Source: Candidatus Gastranaerophilales bacterium (GTDB taxonomy: Bacteria > Cyanobacteriota > Vampirovibrionia > Gastranaerophilales > Gastranaerophilaceae). Taken from it: DNA of 64,000 bases. The notes beneath the pieces are model-generated. The model was given only the letters and a program-made list of their open reading frames with translations. It was not told where the DNA came from and did not search any database. Location: the NCBI GenBank assembly GCA_944323425.1, contig CALUSL010000003.1, positions 58,518-122,517 of the forward strand, written 5' to 3'. Below are positions 17,053 through 25,978 of this stretch, one piece after another (the first letter of the stretch is position 1; the number at the start of each line of letters is the position of its first letter). Both the position numbers and the translations under genes were made by a program.

Positions 17053-17553
17053 ATGCAAGTAATTTTAAGAAAAGATGTCCAGAATCTGGGCGAAGCCGGT
17101 GACGTTGTAAACGTTAAAGACGGTTATGCAAGAAACTTTTTAATTCCGCAGAATTTTGCTGAAGTTGCAACAAAAGGCGCTTTGCAAAACAGAGAACAGA
17201 ATATACAGAGAATCAAAGCTAAACAGGAAAAACTTCATCAGGAAGCTCTTGAACTGGCTAAGAAAATCGAAGAACTCGGAAAAATCGAACTCACTGCAAA
17301 AGCCGGTGAAAGCGGAAAACTCTTCGGTACTATTACAACTAAAAAGCTTGCTGAAGAACTTCACGAAAAACTCGGCGTTGAAATCGACAGAAAAAATATT
17401 TCTCTCGACGCTGCTATCAACAAGCTCGGCAGCTACACAATGCTTATCAAGTTGACTTCAAAAGTTAAAACAGAACTTCCTGTTACTGTTACGGCTTCTG
17501 AAGTTATTAAAGAAGAAATCGTTGAAGAATCAACAGAAGCTTCTGAAGAATAA
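17053..17553 (+). CDS. rplI: 50S ribosomal protein L9
   Basis: A 166-residue bL9. The N-terminal domain starts MQVILRKDVQNLG with VVNVKDGYARNFLIP, the family signature. A long central helix and the C-terminal domain follow, ending in a Glu-rich tail slightly longer than usual. AAGGAG lies 7 bp before the ATG. It is transcribed alone, with a strong terminator about 20 bp downstream. Confidence 0.97.
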   Translation: MQVILRKDVQNLGEAGDVVNVKDGYARNFLIPQNFAEVATKGALQNREQNIQRIKAKQEKLHQEALELAKKIEELGKIELTAKAGESGKLFGTITTKKLAEELHEKLGVEIDRKNISLDAAINKLGSYTMLIKLTSKVKTELPVTVTASEVIKEEIVEESTEASEE

Positions 17554-17568
17554 TAAATTTTTTAAACA

Positions 17569-17601
17569 AAAAAAGACCGGTTCTCACAGCCGGTCTTTTT
17601 T
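17569..17601 (+). terminator. Rho-independent terminator of rplI
   Basis: GACCGG (17575-17580) and CCGGTC (17590-17595), extended by flanking A and T runs to a 12-bp stem, and followed by T6. Confidence 0.9.
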
Positions 17602-17639
17602 ATTTAAAAACTAAAAATTCAATGCCGGAACAATCCGTT

Positions 17640-18040
17640 ATACTCTGTTTTCTAAATACTACCTGTTTTATTTATAATGTCCGTTTAAAATTTTTAAATA
17701 AACACATATAAAAATTTATTGAAAAAATTTTATTTTTTTATTTCTTTTTTTTTTGCGAAAAATTTTTTTATTTTTTTTGAAAATAAATTTTTTGATTTTG
17801 AATTTTATTTTTTTTTTAAAAATTTTTTTTTTTTTTTTACAAAAAAATTAAAAAATTTTTTTAAAATTTTTCAAAAAAATTTCAAAATTATGAATAATTT
17901 TTATTCAGTAAGGGTGCGGGATTACGCCGGTCGGGGAATAAAAAAAATTTCACAAAAAATTTAAAATGTAAATAAAAAATTTCATTAAGATTGTAAAAAA
18001 AATTTTTGTTCAATAATATCTAGTGGCATGGTCCATTGTA
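17640..18040. other. Extremely AT-rich non-coding block
   Basis: About 400 bp, nearly all A and T: T-rich on the plus strand up to about 17860, then A-rich. Only one short GC-richer island occurs (about 17910-17938, GGGTGCGGGATTACGCCGGT). No gene, DnaA-box cluster or recognisable RNA is seen. Frames here give only Phe/Lys runs. Confidence 0.7.
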
Positions 18041-18242
18041 AAACATTTTTTACAAATTTCCTCTTGTAAATAAAATCATATGTTTGTATGATTTATTTAT
18101 TGAAACAAAAGAGAGGGGTGATGGTACAGCATCGGGGATTAAGAAAAAGAAGGAATTGGAAAGACTAAAAATTTTTAAACAAAAAAAATCAAATTTTTTA
18201 AAAGCATCGGAAGGTTTGGCTATTAGGGCAAAGGGTGGAGAA

Positions 18243-18505
18243 GGGTCGTAAGAAAGACCCGAATCGCGAAAGGGCATACAGTAAAAAGCCCGAAGCGTAA
18301 AAAACGCAAAACAAAAAAGGGACTCACAATAAAAAAGTCTGAAGCGTAAAAAAACGAAAAACAAAAAAGGACTCAAAATAAAAAAGTCCGAAGCGAAAAA
18401 AACGTAAAACAAAAAAAGGACTCAAAATAAAAAAGTCCGAAGCGAAAAAAACGTAAAACAAAAAAGGACTCAAAATAAAAAAGTCCGAAGCGTAAAAAAA
18501 ATTAG
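18243..18505 (+). repeat. Tandem stem-loop units with varying stems
   Basis: Six units. Each is a short stem, an A-rich loop, the complementary stem, and then GAA-GCG or a variant with A-rich spacer. Stems: GGGTC/GACCC at 18243, GGGC/GCCC at 18272, GGACT/AGTCT at 18320, and GGACT/AGTCC at 18369, 18418 and 18466. From 18272 the period is 48-49 bp. Stem sequence changes between units while pairing is kept. Looser units continue to about 18730 (GGGC/GCCC at 18611-18625). Stop codons in all plus-strand frames argue against coding. Confidence 0.75.
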
Positions 18506-18793
18506 CAAGATAAAAATTGAAGAAAGAATCAGCAAAGTCTTGCAAAAAATATCAGAAAAATTTTTCGGCACAGGGAAGAGCCGCAAAATAAATCAAAGTT
18601 AAAGTCCGGAGGGCAGGGACAGCCCGAAAATTATACAAAAAAAATCCGGACAGGGGAAAAGTCGAAAGATGGAAACCCGCAACAGGTAGAGATTTAGGGG
18701 GTTGATATAAAACCAGAAGACCCGTAATGGGATGGATATAAAAAACGGGTCGCAAAGACTAAAATACGTCAAAAATTCTTGTTAACAGATTAT

Positions 18794-18828
18794 AGTTCTG
18801 AAAAAAATTTTTTCAGAACTTTTTTTTG
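18794..18828 (+). terminator. Strong terminator closing the stem-loop region
   Basis: A perfect 13-bp inverted repeat (AGTTCTGAAAAAA with TTTTTTCAGAACT) around a single base, followed by T7. No plus-strand protein gene lies between rplI's own terminator and this point, so it suggests an RNA made from the stem-loop region. Confidence 0.75.
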
Positions 18829-18884
18829 ATTTTCAATAGAGTGAAAGCAAAGTGTGCGCCGTATGTTGGACAAGTTTGCCCGTA

Positions 18885-19095
18885 TGCGGCTTGTCATTAC
18901 AAGACAGCTGAGTGACTAAGCAATCCGGTCAAGAACATCGCATGTTTTTACAATCTATACGCCATGTCATGCTGAAGCGATAATTCTGTAGCGCCATTAT
19001 TATCGTCTGTGTTCAGCATCTTACCTACTTTGAGTTTTGCGCTACATTTCGCGTTCGTAAGATCCTGAAACCAGTTCAGAATGGCACTTTGGAAT
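18885..19095. repeat. Degenerate intergenic repeat copies
   Basis: Decayed forms of the common units: GTCATTACAAGACAG and AAGCAATCCGGTCAA with CGCATGTTTTTAC (18893-18950), then palindromic pieces GTCATGCTGAAG and, on the minus strand, CATTCTGAACTGGTTTCAGG (19062-19082). A short minus-strand frame through here is not believed to be a gene. Confidence 0.6.
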
Positions 19096-19175
19096 GTCTC
19101 TTTAGATTTCGCGCAAAAAGCACCGGTACTATAGTCCATGATAGAATGCGCCGCAAAAACCACAAAATCTATCAG

Positions 19176-20414
19176 CTACTTACAAATCCCGAGTTCTTTC
19201 AAAACTCCGTTCAGCGCAATCTTCACATGCGCATAATTCAACCCGCCCTGCATATATGCAGCATAGGGCGGTCTCATCGGTCCGTCAGCCGAGAGTTCTA
19301 TTGTCGAGCCTTCGATAAAACTTCCGCCTGCCATAATCAGTTTGTTGTCATAGCCCGGAACATCATCGGGAATAGGTGTCAAATAGGATTCTACAGGTGA
19401 ATAATACTGTAAAGCCCTGCAAAAAGCTGCCAGCGGTTCAGGTGCTCCGAACTCAATCGTCTGGATTAAGTCACAACGCGGTTCAGATGGTTTCGGGGTA
19501 GAGTGAAACCCTATATCCTCAAAAACCTGAGAAGCAAGAATAGCCCCCTTCACTGCTTCGGACACAACGGACGGCGCCATGAATAATCCCTGAAATATCA
19601 ATCTCAGCTGGTTCAGCATAGCGCCGCCATCACGTCCGATTCCTGGTGCCGTGAGCCTCCAAGCCGCCTGATTTACATACTCTTCTTTTCCCGCAATATA
19701 TCCGCCTGCTTCGACAATTCCGCCGCCCGGGTTTTTTATAAGCGAGCCGGCAACCAAATCCACGCCAACATCTGTCGGCTCCTTTTCTTCGACAAATTCG
19801 CAGTAACAGTTGTCGACAAAGCAGATACAGTCAGGATTTTTTGATTTAACAATTTCTATAATTTTTTTTGTAGTCGCAATATCCACTGATTTTCTTAGCG
19901 AATACCCGCGTGAACGCTGGATTGTGACCATATTTACGGACTTGTCGATTGCTTTTTCAATCGCCTTTAAATCCGCAAACTCCTCACCTTCGTCATTTAT
20001 TGCGAGCGGAACCTCTGAATACTTCACGCCGTGCCCGATTAAAGACGCACGCAGATTTCCGCGCGTGCCAATAACCTCCTCCATTGTGTCATAAGGCGCA
20101 CCCACTACCGACACGAGCTTTTCACCATGTCTAAGATTTCCGAAAAGCGCGCAAGCAATAGCGTGTGTGCCAGAGACAAAATGGTTTCTCACGATTGCCG
20201 CCTCAGCATTGAATACGGTTGCATACACGTTGTCGAGGGCTTCTCTTCCCATATCATCGTGCCCGTATCCACTCACAGTAGAAAAATGTTCAAGTCCTAT
20301 TTTGTATTTGCGAAAAGCGTTGAGGACTTTTTCCTGATTGAGTTCTTTGATTTTATCCACTCTTTCGAAGTATTTTAAAACTTTTTGTTCAGCATTATCA
20401 ATAATTCTGTTCAT
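19176..20414 (-). CDS. PLP-dependent methionine gamma-lyase-like protein (aluminium resistance family)
   Basis: A 412-residue fold-type I PLP protein of the family annotated as aluminium resistance or methionine gamma-lyase-like (YnbB type), common in Firmicutes and cyanobacteria. Conserved features are HFSTVSGYGHDDMGRE, NHFVSGTHAIACALFG, CFVDNCYCEFVE with the PLP-ring Asp, and AGSLIKNPGGG with the probable Schiff-base Lys227. The physiological reaction is not established. It starts 3 bp after the stop of the FlhA-like gene, so the two form an operon. Confidence 0.88.
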   Translation of the reverse strand: MNRIIDNAEQKVLKYFERVDKIKELNQEKVLNAFRKYKIGLEHFSTVSGYGHDDMGREALDNVYATVFNAEAAIVRNHFVSGTHAIACALFGNLRHGEKLVSVVGAPYDTMEEVIGTRGNLRASLIGHGVKYSEVPLAINDEGEEFADLKAIEKAIDKSVNMVTIQRSRGYSLRKSVDIATTKKIIEIVKSKNPDCICFVDNCYCEFVEEKEPTDVGVDLVAGSLIKNPGGGIVEAGGYIAGKEEYVNQAAWRLTAPGIGRDGGAMLNQLRLIFQGLFMAPSVVSEAVKGAILASQVFEDIGFHSTPKPSEPRCDLIQTIEFGAPEPLAAFCRALQYYSPVESYLTPIPDDVPGYDNKLIMAGGSFIEGSTIELSADGPMRPPYAAYMQGGLNYAHVKIALNGVLKELGICK

Positions 20415-20417
20415 AAC

Positions 20418-21884
20418 TTACACTCTGTCCACAATTTCCGTGCTAAACTCGTCCGCAACCTCTTCACGCGCAATTACCCTCAGGTTATACATAACCCGTG
20501 ACAGCACCAGACTCACTATATGTCTTATTCCCATAGGAACAATAAGCACTACCTCGGGCGTTGAAATTTCGTGTTTTTCCAGCGCTTTTGAGATATTGGC
20601 TGCGATTGATTTCAATTTTGTATTGTCAAACCTTATGACCTCGCTTTTTCCGGCAAGCTTGCTCTCAAAGTATTTCATGTGTTCTTCTGAAAGCTCGAAC
20701 GCCTGAATAATATTGTTTTCGTTCGCGACGCTCTTTGAGATAGTGCGGGAGAGCGCGTGTCTAAGTTTTTCAAGAAGATCTTCTTTTGTGTCTTCATCTG
20801 CAAAATCGTTTATTTTTTCGAAAATAAACATAATATCTTTTATCGAAACCCGTTCTTTTATCAGGCTTGTGAGTAAAAATTTCAATTCAGCGACTGAAAC
20901 GTAATCGGGGATTATATTTTCAATAAGGAAAAGATTGCGGCTACTGACTATTTCTATATACCTGTTGAGGTCTGTGTAATCAAACAGTGTATCAGCATAT
21001 TTTATACAGACGTACTCCATTGCACGCACAATAACGGATGATGCGTCCAACCCCTCTGTCCAGAAGCTTTTTGTTTTTTCTTGAGGAAGCCAGATTACCG
21101 GTTTTCCCGAAATTACGTCATTGTCCTTTATAGCGTCTCTGGGGATTTTTTCAAGGTTTAGTTCGTCTTTGAAATACATAAGATATCCAGGATAAACCCT
21201 GCCGCACACTGCGCTGATACCGCGAACATCAATAGAAAACTCGTTTGCCTGAAGAGTTTCAGAGTTCTCAAATTTTATTTTCGGGATAATATATCCGAGC
21301 TCTTCAGCAAGATGCTGACGGAGTTTTACTGTTTTCGCAATAAGATTTACGTCATCAGTGTCGGGATTTACGACCTCGAGAATTTCTTCGCTCAGCTGCA
21401 GCGCCAGTTTTTCCTGTCCGATTTTTTCATTCATTATGTCCGGAGAAATCACTTCCTGAAGCTGTTTTCTGAGTTTTTTCAACTCTTCCATTGTATTGAA
21501 CATCTCTTCATTAAGCCCGTAGCGCTGATCTTCCGAAGTTTCATCAATAAGAGATTTTATTTTTTGAATTCTGTTTCTTTTGTCTCTGATTTTTCGTTGT
21601 ATGTCCACGCAGCGCTCATAAGGCTCATTCTGGGCGGAGATAATTTTCTGCATCGCTGTTCTGTATCCGAAGCTTTCATCGAAATTCTCATCCTCAGCGC
21701 GTTCATCGTCCTCTGGGTCGCGGATAAATATACAGTTAAAGCAAAATCCGTCATCCCCTTCTGCTTCGTGCATTGTGTACAGGTCCCAGCCTTCAGCGGA
21801 CATTGTGTTCAACAGATTTTCAAGCTGTTCTGTATCATCAGACGGGCATGATTTTATGCAGTATTGTGATTTTTGTTTTGGCAT
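20418..21884 (-). CDS. Soluble protein with FlhA/SctV C-terminal domain
   Basis: A 488-residue protein without membrane helices. Residues about 185-488 resemble the cytoplasmic domain of FlhA/SctV, the export gate of flagellar and type III secretion: LAEELGYIIPKIKFENSETL, then EFSIDVRGISAVCGRVYPG, SGKPVIWLP, DASSVIVRAMEY, IIPDYVSVAELKFLLTSLIK and VSIKDIMFIFEKI are all recognisable FlhA-type segments. Residues 1-58 look like a DUF4177-type domain (LLNTMSAEGWDLYTM), and 85-165 are a charged coiled coil. The eight-helix membrane part of FlhA is absent. It is co-transcribed with the PLP enzyme. Homology is inferred by eye; function is unknown. Confidence 0.75.
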   Translation of the reverse strand: MPKQKSQYCIKSCPSDDTEQLENLLNTMSAEGWDLYTMHEAEGDDGFCFNCIFIRDPEDDERAEDENFDESFGYRTAMQKIISAQNEPYERCVDIQRKIRDKRNRIQKIKSLIDETSEDQRYGLNEEMFNTMEELKKLRKQLQEVISPDIMNEKIGQEKLALQLSEEILEVVNPDTDDVNLIAKTVKLRQHLAEELGYIIPKIKFENSETLQANEFSIDVRGISAVCGRVYPGYLMYFKDELNLEKIPRDAIKDNDVISGKPVIWLPQEKTKSFWTEGLDASSVIVRAMEYVCIKYADTLFDYTDLNRYIEIVSSRNLFLIENIIPDYVSVAELKFLLTSLIKERVSIKDIMFIFEKINDFADEDTKEDLLEKLRHALSRTISKSVANENNIIQAFELSEEHMKYFESKLAGKSEVIRFDNTKLKSIAANISKALEKHEISTPEVVLIVPMGIRHIVSLVLSRVMYNLRVIAREEVADEFSTEIVDRV

Positions 21885-22024
21885 TCTTACCTCCTGACAG
21901 AATCGGAGAAATGTCAGGTGCTCGCGTCCCTGTCATGTTCCATACAGTATATTAGCATTCTCATGTTCTTTATACAACCTTGAAAGATTTTGGATTTACA
22001 TATACACCAAACCGCCCGAGCACG

Positions 22025-22175
22025 GCAAACCAGTCTGCCAACGTCGCATGTTTTTATGGATTGCCGCGCTCACTTCGTTCGCTCGCAATGACGCACGATT
22101 TTGTGCCGTCATTCCTCGTCATTGCGAGGAGTGAAACGACGAAGCAATCCAGTCTGCCCTCGCCGCATATAGTGA
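22025..22175. repeat. Intergenic repeat copies
   Basis: CGTCGCATGTTTTTATGG and ATTGCCGCGCTCACTTCGTT run into CGCTCGCAATGACG. A head-to-head copy GTCATTGCGAGGAGTGAAAC then GACGAAGCAATCCAGTCTGC follows. It lies in the 824-bp gap upstream of the FlhA-like gene; the rest of that gap holds the elements listed next. Confidence 0.8.
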
Positions 22176-22233
22176 TAATATTTATTATGTAAAAAAAACT
22201 TGTTGTTAAAAAATACGATTTATACTTTTTGTT

Positions 22234-22264
22234 CCACCCATTCTTTGGCGCAAAGAACGGGTGG
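22234..22264. repeat. 31-bp palindrome
   Basis: CCACCC-A-TTCTTTG, loop GCG, then CAAAGAA-C-GGGTGG: 14-base arms with a single mismatch. No T run follows on either strand, so it is not an obvious terminator. Confidence 0.6.
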
Positions 22265-22299
22265 AGCCCAAGAAACTTCCGACCTGTTGTTCCACTCAT

Positions 22300-22440
22300 A
22301 CAGAAAGTAAATTAAACCCGAGTCTCATAACTCGCTGTCCATATTGTCGCGATGTTTAAAGCGGAAAAAGAGAGTCTTTTGAAAATAATTACGGACAGCT
22401 CAGACAGATGAGACTAATCGTAGTTTAATTAACTTTCTGT
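22300..22440. mobile_element. MITE-like hairpin element, about 141 bp
   Basis: Bounded by 18-bp terminal inverted repeats (22300-22317 and 22423-22440; 17 of 18 positions pair). Two more nested pairs lie inside: AGTCTCAT 22321-22328 with ATGAGACT 22408-22415, and GCTGTCC 22334-22340 with GGACAGC 22393-22399. The whole element could fold into one long stem. There is no reading frame of note, and no clear target duplication at the edges. A structured RNA is the alternative. Confidence 0.55.
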
Positions 22441-22526
22441 AATTCGTTTCACAATGGTCGGGAGGGGTATATTGCTACGCTCGTTTGAGGATAGTTTTTA
22501 CATAATAAATATTATCATTACAGTCA

Positions 22527-22708
22527 CATCTCATGTTTCTATGGATTGCCGCGCTCACTTCGTTCAGCCCCGCCAAAATCCGCGTCTTGGATTATTCGGC
22601 TCTCTGCGCTCCTGTCATTCGTTCTAAAATCCTTCGGATTTTTTCACTCATATCGGAGCTTGAGATGTTACGAGTTTCGGGCTTCGCCCTCACTCTACCG
22701 AAAATCCG
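22527..22708. repeat. Modular repeat tract ending at the proA stop codon
   Basis: Starts with CATGTTTCTATGGATTGCCG, continues through GTTCAGCCCCGCCAAAATCC, then the module from TCTTGGATTATTCGGCTCTC to CTCTACCGAAAATCCGC. That module recurs nearly intact at about 29992-30115. The last bases adjoin the proA TAG. Confidence 0.85.
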
Positions 22709-24025
22709 CTAAATCAGGCGTTTGTGTATAAATTTTTTCTCGCCGTCGCAGTATTCTCGCACTGTCTGTCCTTTGCCGTAAAGAAGGTATTTATAAGTCG
22801 TTAATCCCTCAAGTCCGACCGGACCTCTGGCATGGAGTTTGTTGGTTGATATTCCAACTTCCGCGCCAAAACCGTATCTGAAGCCGTCGGAAAATCTAGT
22901 TGACGCATTTATAAAGACATTTGCCGAGTCGACGTTGTTTGTGAACGCAAAAGCGATATCTTTGTCCTCTGTGATAATACAGTCAGTGTGTTTTGAGCCG
23001 TACTTGTTAATATGTCTTACTGCCGCGTAAATACCGCGCACAATTTTTATTGATACAATCTTGTCACCGTATTCAGTGAACCAGTCATCCTCATCAGCAA
23101 GCCCGATATCCGGAAGCATCGCGGCACACTCGCTGCAGCCTCTGACTTCTACGCCGTTTTCCTGAAGTTTTTTAACGAGTTCCGGCAGAAATTTGTCTTT
23201 TATCTCATAATCGACGAGTATTGTCTCAACAGCGTTGCAGGCACTCGGGTTCTGGACTTTTGCGTCAACACAGATTTCGATTGCCTTATCAAGTTTTGCT
23301 GTCGGTTCAACATAAATATGGCATATACCGCTGGAATGTCCGAGAACAGGTATTCTTGTGTTGTCCTGAACCCATTTTACGAATTCGGCGCTTCCTCTCG
23401 GAATGATTAAATCTATTGTGTCATCGAGTTTCAAAATCTCATGAAAACCGTGGCGTGTAAGCAGCATATTCACAACATTTTCAGGCATTCCGTAAGTGGA
23501 ATTCAATGCTTTGTTTATTGTTTCATAAAGTATTATGTTTGTGTTCTGAGCCTCTTTTCCGCCTTTCATGATGACGACGTTTCCTGATTTCACCATCAGT
23601 GCAGAAATCTGTACAACTACATCCGGACGTGATTCGAACACCACACCGATAACCCCGAGCGGGCAGGACTGTCTGTAAAGGTCAAGTCCGTTATCCAAAC
23701 GCATTGCCCAGATTTTTTTGTTGGCAGGGTCATCGAGTTTTATAACTTCGCGTATGCCCTCAATCATATCTCTGAACTTGTTTTCATCAAGTTTAAGTCT
23801 GTTATACGCGCTGATATTCATTTTCCCTGAGTCAAGGAGAAGCTTTGCGCTTTTCAGGTCAAGCTCGTTTGCTTTCAATATTTTCTTTTTGTTGTTCTCA
23901 AGCGCCTCAATCATACTCTCCAAAGCCGAGTTCTTTTTTTCATTCGACGCTGACTGGAACAAAATTTTTGCTGTATTTACTTCATTCTTTAATGTTTCAA
24001 TATTTTCTAGTTCTGCCGCCAACAT
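22709..24025 (-). CDS. proA: Gamma-glutamyl phosphate reductase
   Basis: ProA reduces gamma-glutamyl phosphate to glutamate semialdehyde with NADPH in proline synthesis. The 438-residue product is of normal length and has the aldehyde-dehydrogenase-type catalytic Cys in NPSACNAVETIL, the GVIGVVFESRPDV segment, and the C-terminal HARGPVGLEGLTTYKYLLYG motif. It lies 26 bp downstream of proB. Its TAG stop is followed directly by CGGATTTTCGG, the edge of a modular repeat. Confidence 0.97.
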   Translation of the reverse strand: MLAAELENIETLKNEVNTAKILFQSASNEKKNSALESMIEALENNKKKILKANELDLKSAKLLLDSGKMNISAYNRLKLDENKFRDMIEGIREVIKLDDPANKKIWAMRLDNGLDLYRQSCPLGVIGVVFESRPDVVVQISALMVKSGNVVIMKGGKEAQNTNIILYETINKALNSTYGMPENVVNMLLTRHGFHEILKLDDTIDLIIPRGSAEFVKWVQDNTRIPVLGHSSGICHIYVEPTAKLDKAIEICVDAKVQNPSACNAVETILVDYEIKDKFLPELVKKLQENGVEVRGCSECAAMLPDIGLADEDDWFTEYGDKIVSIKIVRGIYAAVRHINKYGSKHTDCIITEDKDIAFAFTNNVDSANVFINASTRFSDGFRYGFGAEVGISTNKLHARGPVGLEGLTTYKYLLYGKGQTVREYCDGEKKFIHKRLI

Positions 24026-24051
24026 ATTCTTCTCCTCTCAAGCTTGTTTTG

Positions 24052-25203
24052 TTATAATAGCGCAATATTATCTCTTGTGACAAGTGCATCATAATTTTTG
24101 TATCCCAAAATTTGTAAAATATTGTCTGAGTGTTGACCTATAATCCTTTTGCAGTCGCTGCAATTGTAATTAGCCATTCCTCTGGCAAATTCGTTACCTT
24201 TTGTATCAATTATGCTGACAATGTCACCCCGTTTAAAGTCTCCGGCAATTTTTATAACGCCGATTGGTAGTAGACTTGAATCTTTTTCAAGAAGCGCTTT
24301 TTTTGCACCGTCGTTAACGTATAGCTGCCCCGTAATGTTGGTTGCATAAGCAATCCAGCGTTTTTTGTTCGGCAGGTTTTCAACAGGTGCAAACACCGTG
24401 CCCAGCGGCTCATTATCGAACAGCCGTTTTATAATATGCGGTGTTTTTCCGTTTGCTATTATTGCCGTCCCTCCGGAACGGGTCACAACGCGCATTGCGT
24501 TGAGTTTTGTTTTCATTCCGCCTCTGCCGCCTTTCGAGGCATTCTGAGCGTATTTCTCAATATCCGCCGTAACTTCTGTCACGACAGGAATAATTTTTGC
24601 GTTCGGGTTTTCTTTCGGGTTGTCATCAAAAAGCCCGTCTATGTCAGAAAGCACAACGAGCAAATCTGCGTCAAGCTCGCTCGCAACAAGCGCCGAAAGT
24701 TTGTCATTGTCTGAAAAACAAACCTCGAATGCGTCCTGATAAAAATCAAGTTCTTCTGTGGATACTGTGTCATTCTGGTTTATAATAGGAACTGTTCCCA
24801 GTGATATCAATGTATTCAACGTGTCGTGGAGGCTCAGATACTTTATTCGCTGGGTAAAATCTTCTTCGGTTAAGAGAATTTGGGCTGTTGTGATTCCGTA
24901 TTTGTCAAAACCGTTTTCATATATAGACATTAGCTGGCACTGACCGACTGCAGCACATGCCTGTTTTACGGACATGCTTGCATCAGAATCCACGCCGAGT
25001 TTCTTTGCTCCCAGTCCCACTGCTCCCGATGTGACGATGATAATTTCTCTGCCGGCTTTTTTTAATTTTGCCGCATCTTCGATGAATGAATAGATACGAG
25101 AAAGTGAGATGTCACCATCTTCGTTTCTTAAAATATTTGTGCCGAATTTAAAAACTATTCGTTTCGCGTTCAGCAGCCGATTTCTATAGTTGCTAAAGCA
25201 CAT
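24052..25203 (-). CDS. proB: Glutamate 5-kinase
   Basis: First enzyme of proline synthesis, phosphorylating glutamate. The 383-residue product has an amino-acid-kinase domain (IVFKFGTNIL at the start, VTSGAVGLGAKKLG, PIINQNDTVSTEEL, GRGGMKTKL) and a C-terminal PUA domain (about 285-370), as in E. coli ProB. It is the first gene of a proBA operon; a promoter would lie in the roughly 165 AT-rich bases between it and the rpsG terminator. Confidence 0.96.
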   Translation of the reverse strand: MCFSNYRNRLLNAKRIVFKFGTNILRNEDGDISLSRIYSFIEDAAKLKKAGREIIIVTSGAVGLGAKKLGVDSDASMSVKQACAAVGQCQLMSIYENGFDKYGITTAQILLTEEDFTQRIKYLSLHDTLNTLISLGTVPIINQNDTVSTEELDFYQDAFEVCFSDNDKLSALVASELDADLLVVLSDIDGLFDDNPKENPNAKIIPVVTEVTADIEKYAQNASKGGRGGMKTKLNAMRVVTRSGGTAIIANGKTPHIIKRLFDNEPLGTVFAPVENLPNKKRWIAYATNITGQLYVNDGAKKALLEKDSSLLPIGVIKIAGDFKRGDIVSIIDTKGNEFARGMANYNCSDCKRIIGQHSDNILQILGYKNYDALVTRDNIALL

Positions 25204-25367
25204 ACAATTATATTATCCCGAATATAAAATAATAACAAGTCCTTTTTGTAAAAATATTAAAATTCAGACATATTTTGTCTAAATTGAGCTGTGCTGTGTT
25301 TGGTATTTTTCAAAACTGTTCTTTTTTGACAATTTTTGTATTTAAAAGTGCTGTTTTTTGAAAATAT

Positions 25368-25398
25368 GGAAAAAGCCTGACGGTATCAGGCTTTTTCC
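25368..25398. terminator. Terminator after rpsG
   Basis: A perfect 13-bp inverted repeat, GGAAAAAGCCTGA with TCAGGCTTTTTCC, around CGGTA. Read on the minus strand, a T run follows the stem. It lies 20 bp past the rpsG stop, so no fusA or tuf follows in this operon. Confidence 0.88.
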
Positions 25399-25417
25399 GT
25401 TATTCATTTTCAGTATA

Positions 25418-25888
25418 TTAATATCTGTAATGAGCAAATGCTTTGTTTGCTTCTGCCATTTTGTGAGTATCTTCACGTTTTTTGCAGGCAGCGCCGTTTC
25501 CGTTTGATGCATCGAGAATTTCAGCCGAAAGTTTTTCTACCATGCTTTTTCCGTGTCTTTTCTTCGCTGCGTCAATCATCCATATTGCGCCGAGTCCTCT
25601 GCCTCTGTCAGGTTTAACTTCTACAGGAACCTGATAGGTAGAACCGCCGATTCTTCTGGCTTTAACTTCGAGAAGCGGTGTTGTGTTTGTCATTGCTTTA
25701 TTATAGACTTCGATAGGATCCTGACCTGTTTTTTCCTGTATTACTTTCATTGTGTCATAGAATATTCTTTCAGCAATAGATTTTTTGCCGCGTCTCATCA
25801 ATCTGTTGATGAATTTAGCAATATCTACGCTGTTGTATACAGCATCAGGTGCCGGAATTCTTTTTGGTGGTTTATTTCTTCTTGACAT
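25418..25888 (-). CDS. rpsG: 30S ribosomal protein S7
   Basis: A 156-residue uS7, full length, starting MSRRNKPPKRIPAPDAVYN. Conserved blocks include KFINRLMRRGKKSIAERIFY, GGSTYQVPVEV and KKREDTHKMAEANKAFAHYR. AAAGGAA lies about 7 bp before the ATG. It follows rpsL, but 547 bp of mostly repeat DNA separates the two, and a terminator closes the operon after it. Confidence 0.97.
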   Translation of the reverse strand: MSRRNKPPKRIPAPDAVYNSVDIAKFINRLMRRGKKSIAERIFYDTMKVIQEKTGQDPIEVYNKAMTNTTPLLEVKARRIGGSTYQVPVEVKPDRGRGLGAIWMIDAAKKRHGKSMVEKLSAEILDASNGNGAACKKREDTHKMAEANKAFAHYRY

Positions 25889-25978
25889 TGTTGTTTCCTT
25901 TACATTTTAAACTAAATTTTTTTGCTTTAAGTGTGTTGCGAATTTACTTTCGAATGACGCGTATTTGTTTCCACCCGG

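Noticed and set aside
18243..18505. CRISPR-like regular spacing
   Set aside because: Period is 48-49 bp, but the intervening sequence is also repeated rather than unique, and no cas gene is present.
18050..18545. Phe-rich minus-strand frames over the stem-loop array
   Set aside because: Low-complexity translations of A-rich repeats; stem complementarity explains the pattern better than coding.
18948..19163. 71-codon minus-strand frame
   Set aside because: Composed largely of decayed palindromic repeats and lacking a ribosome site.
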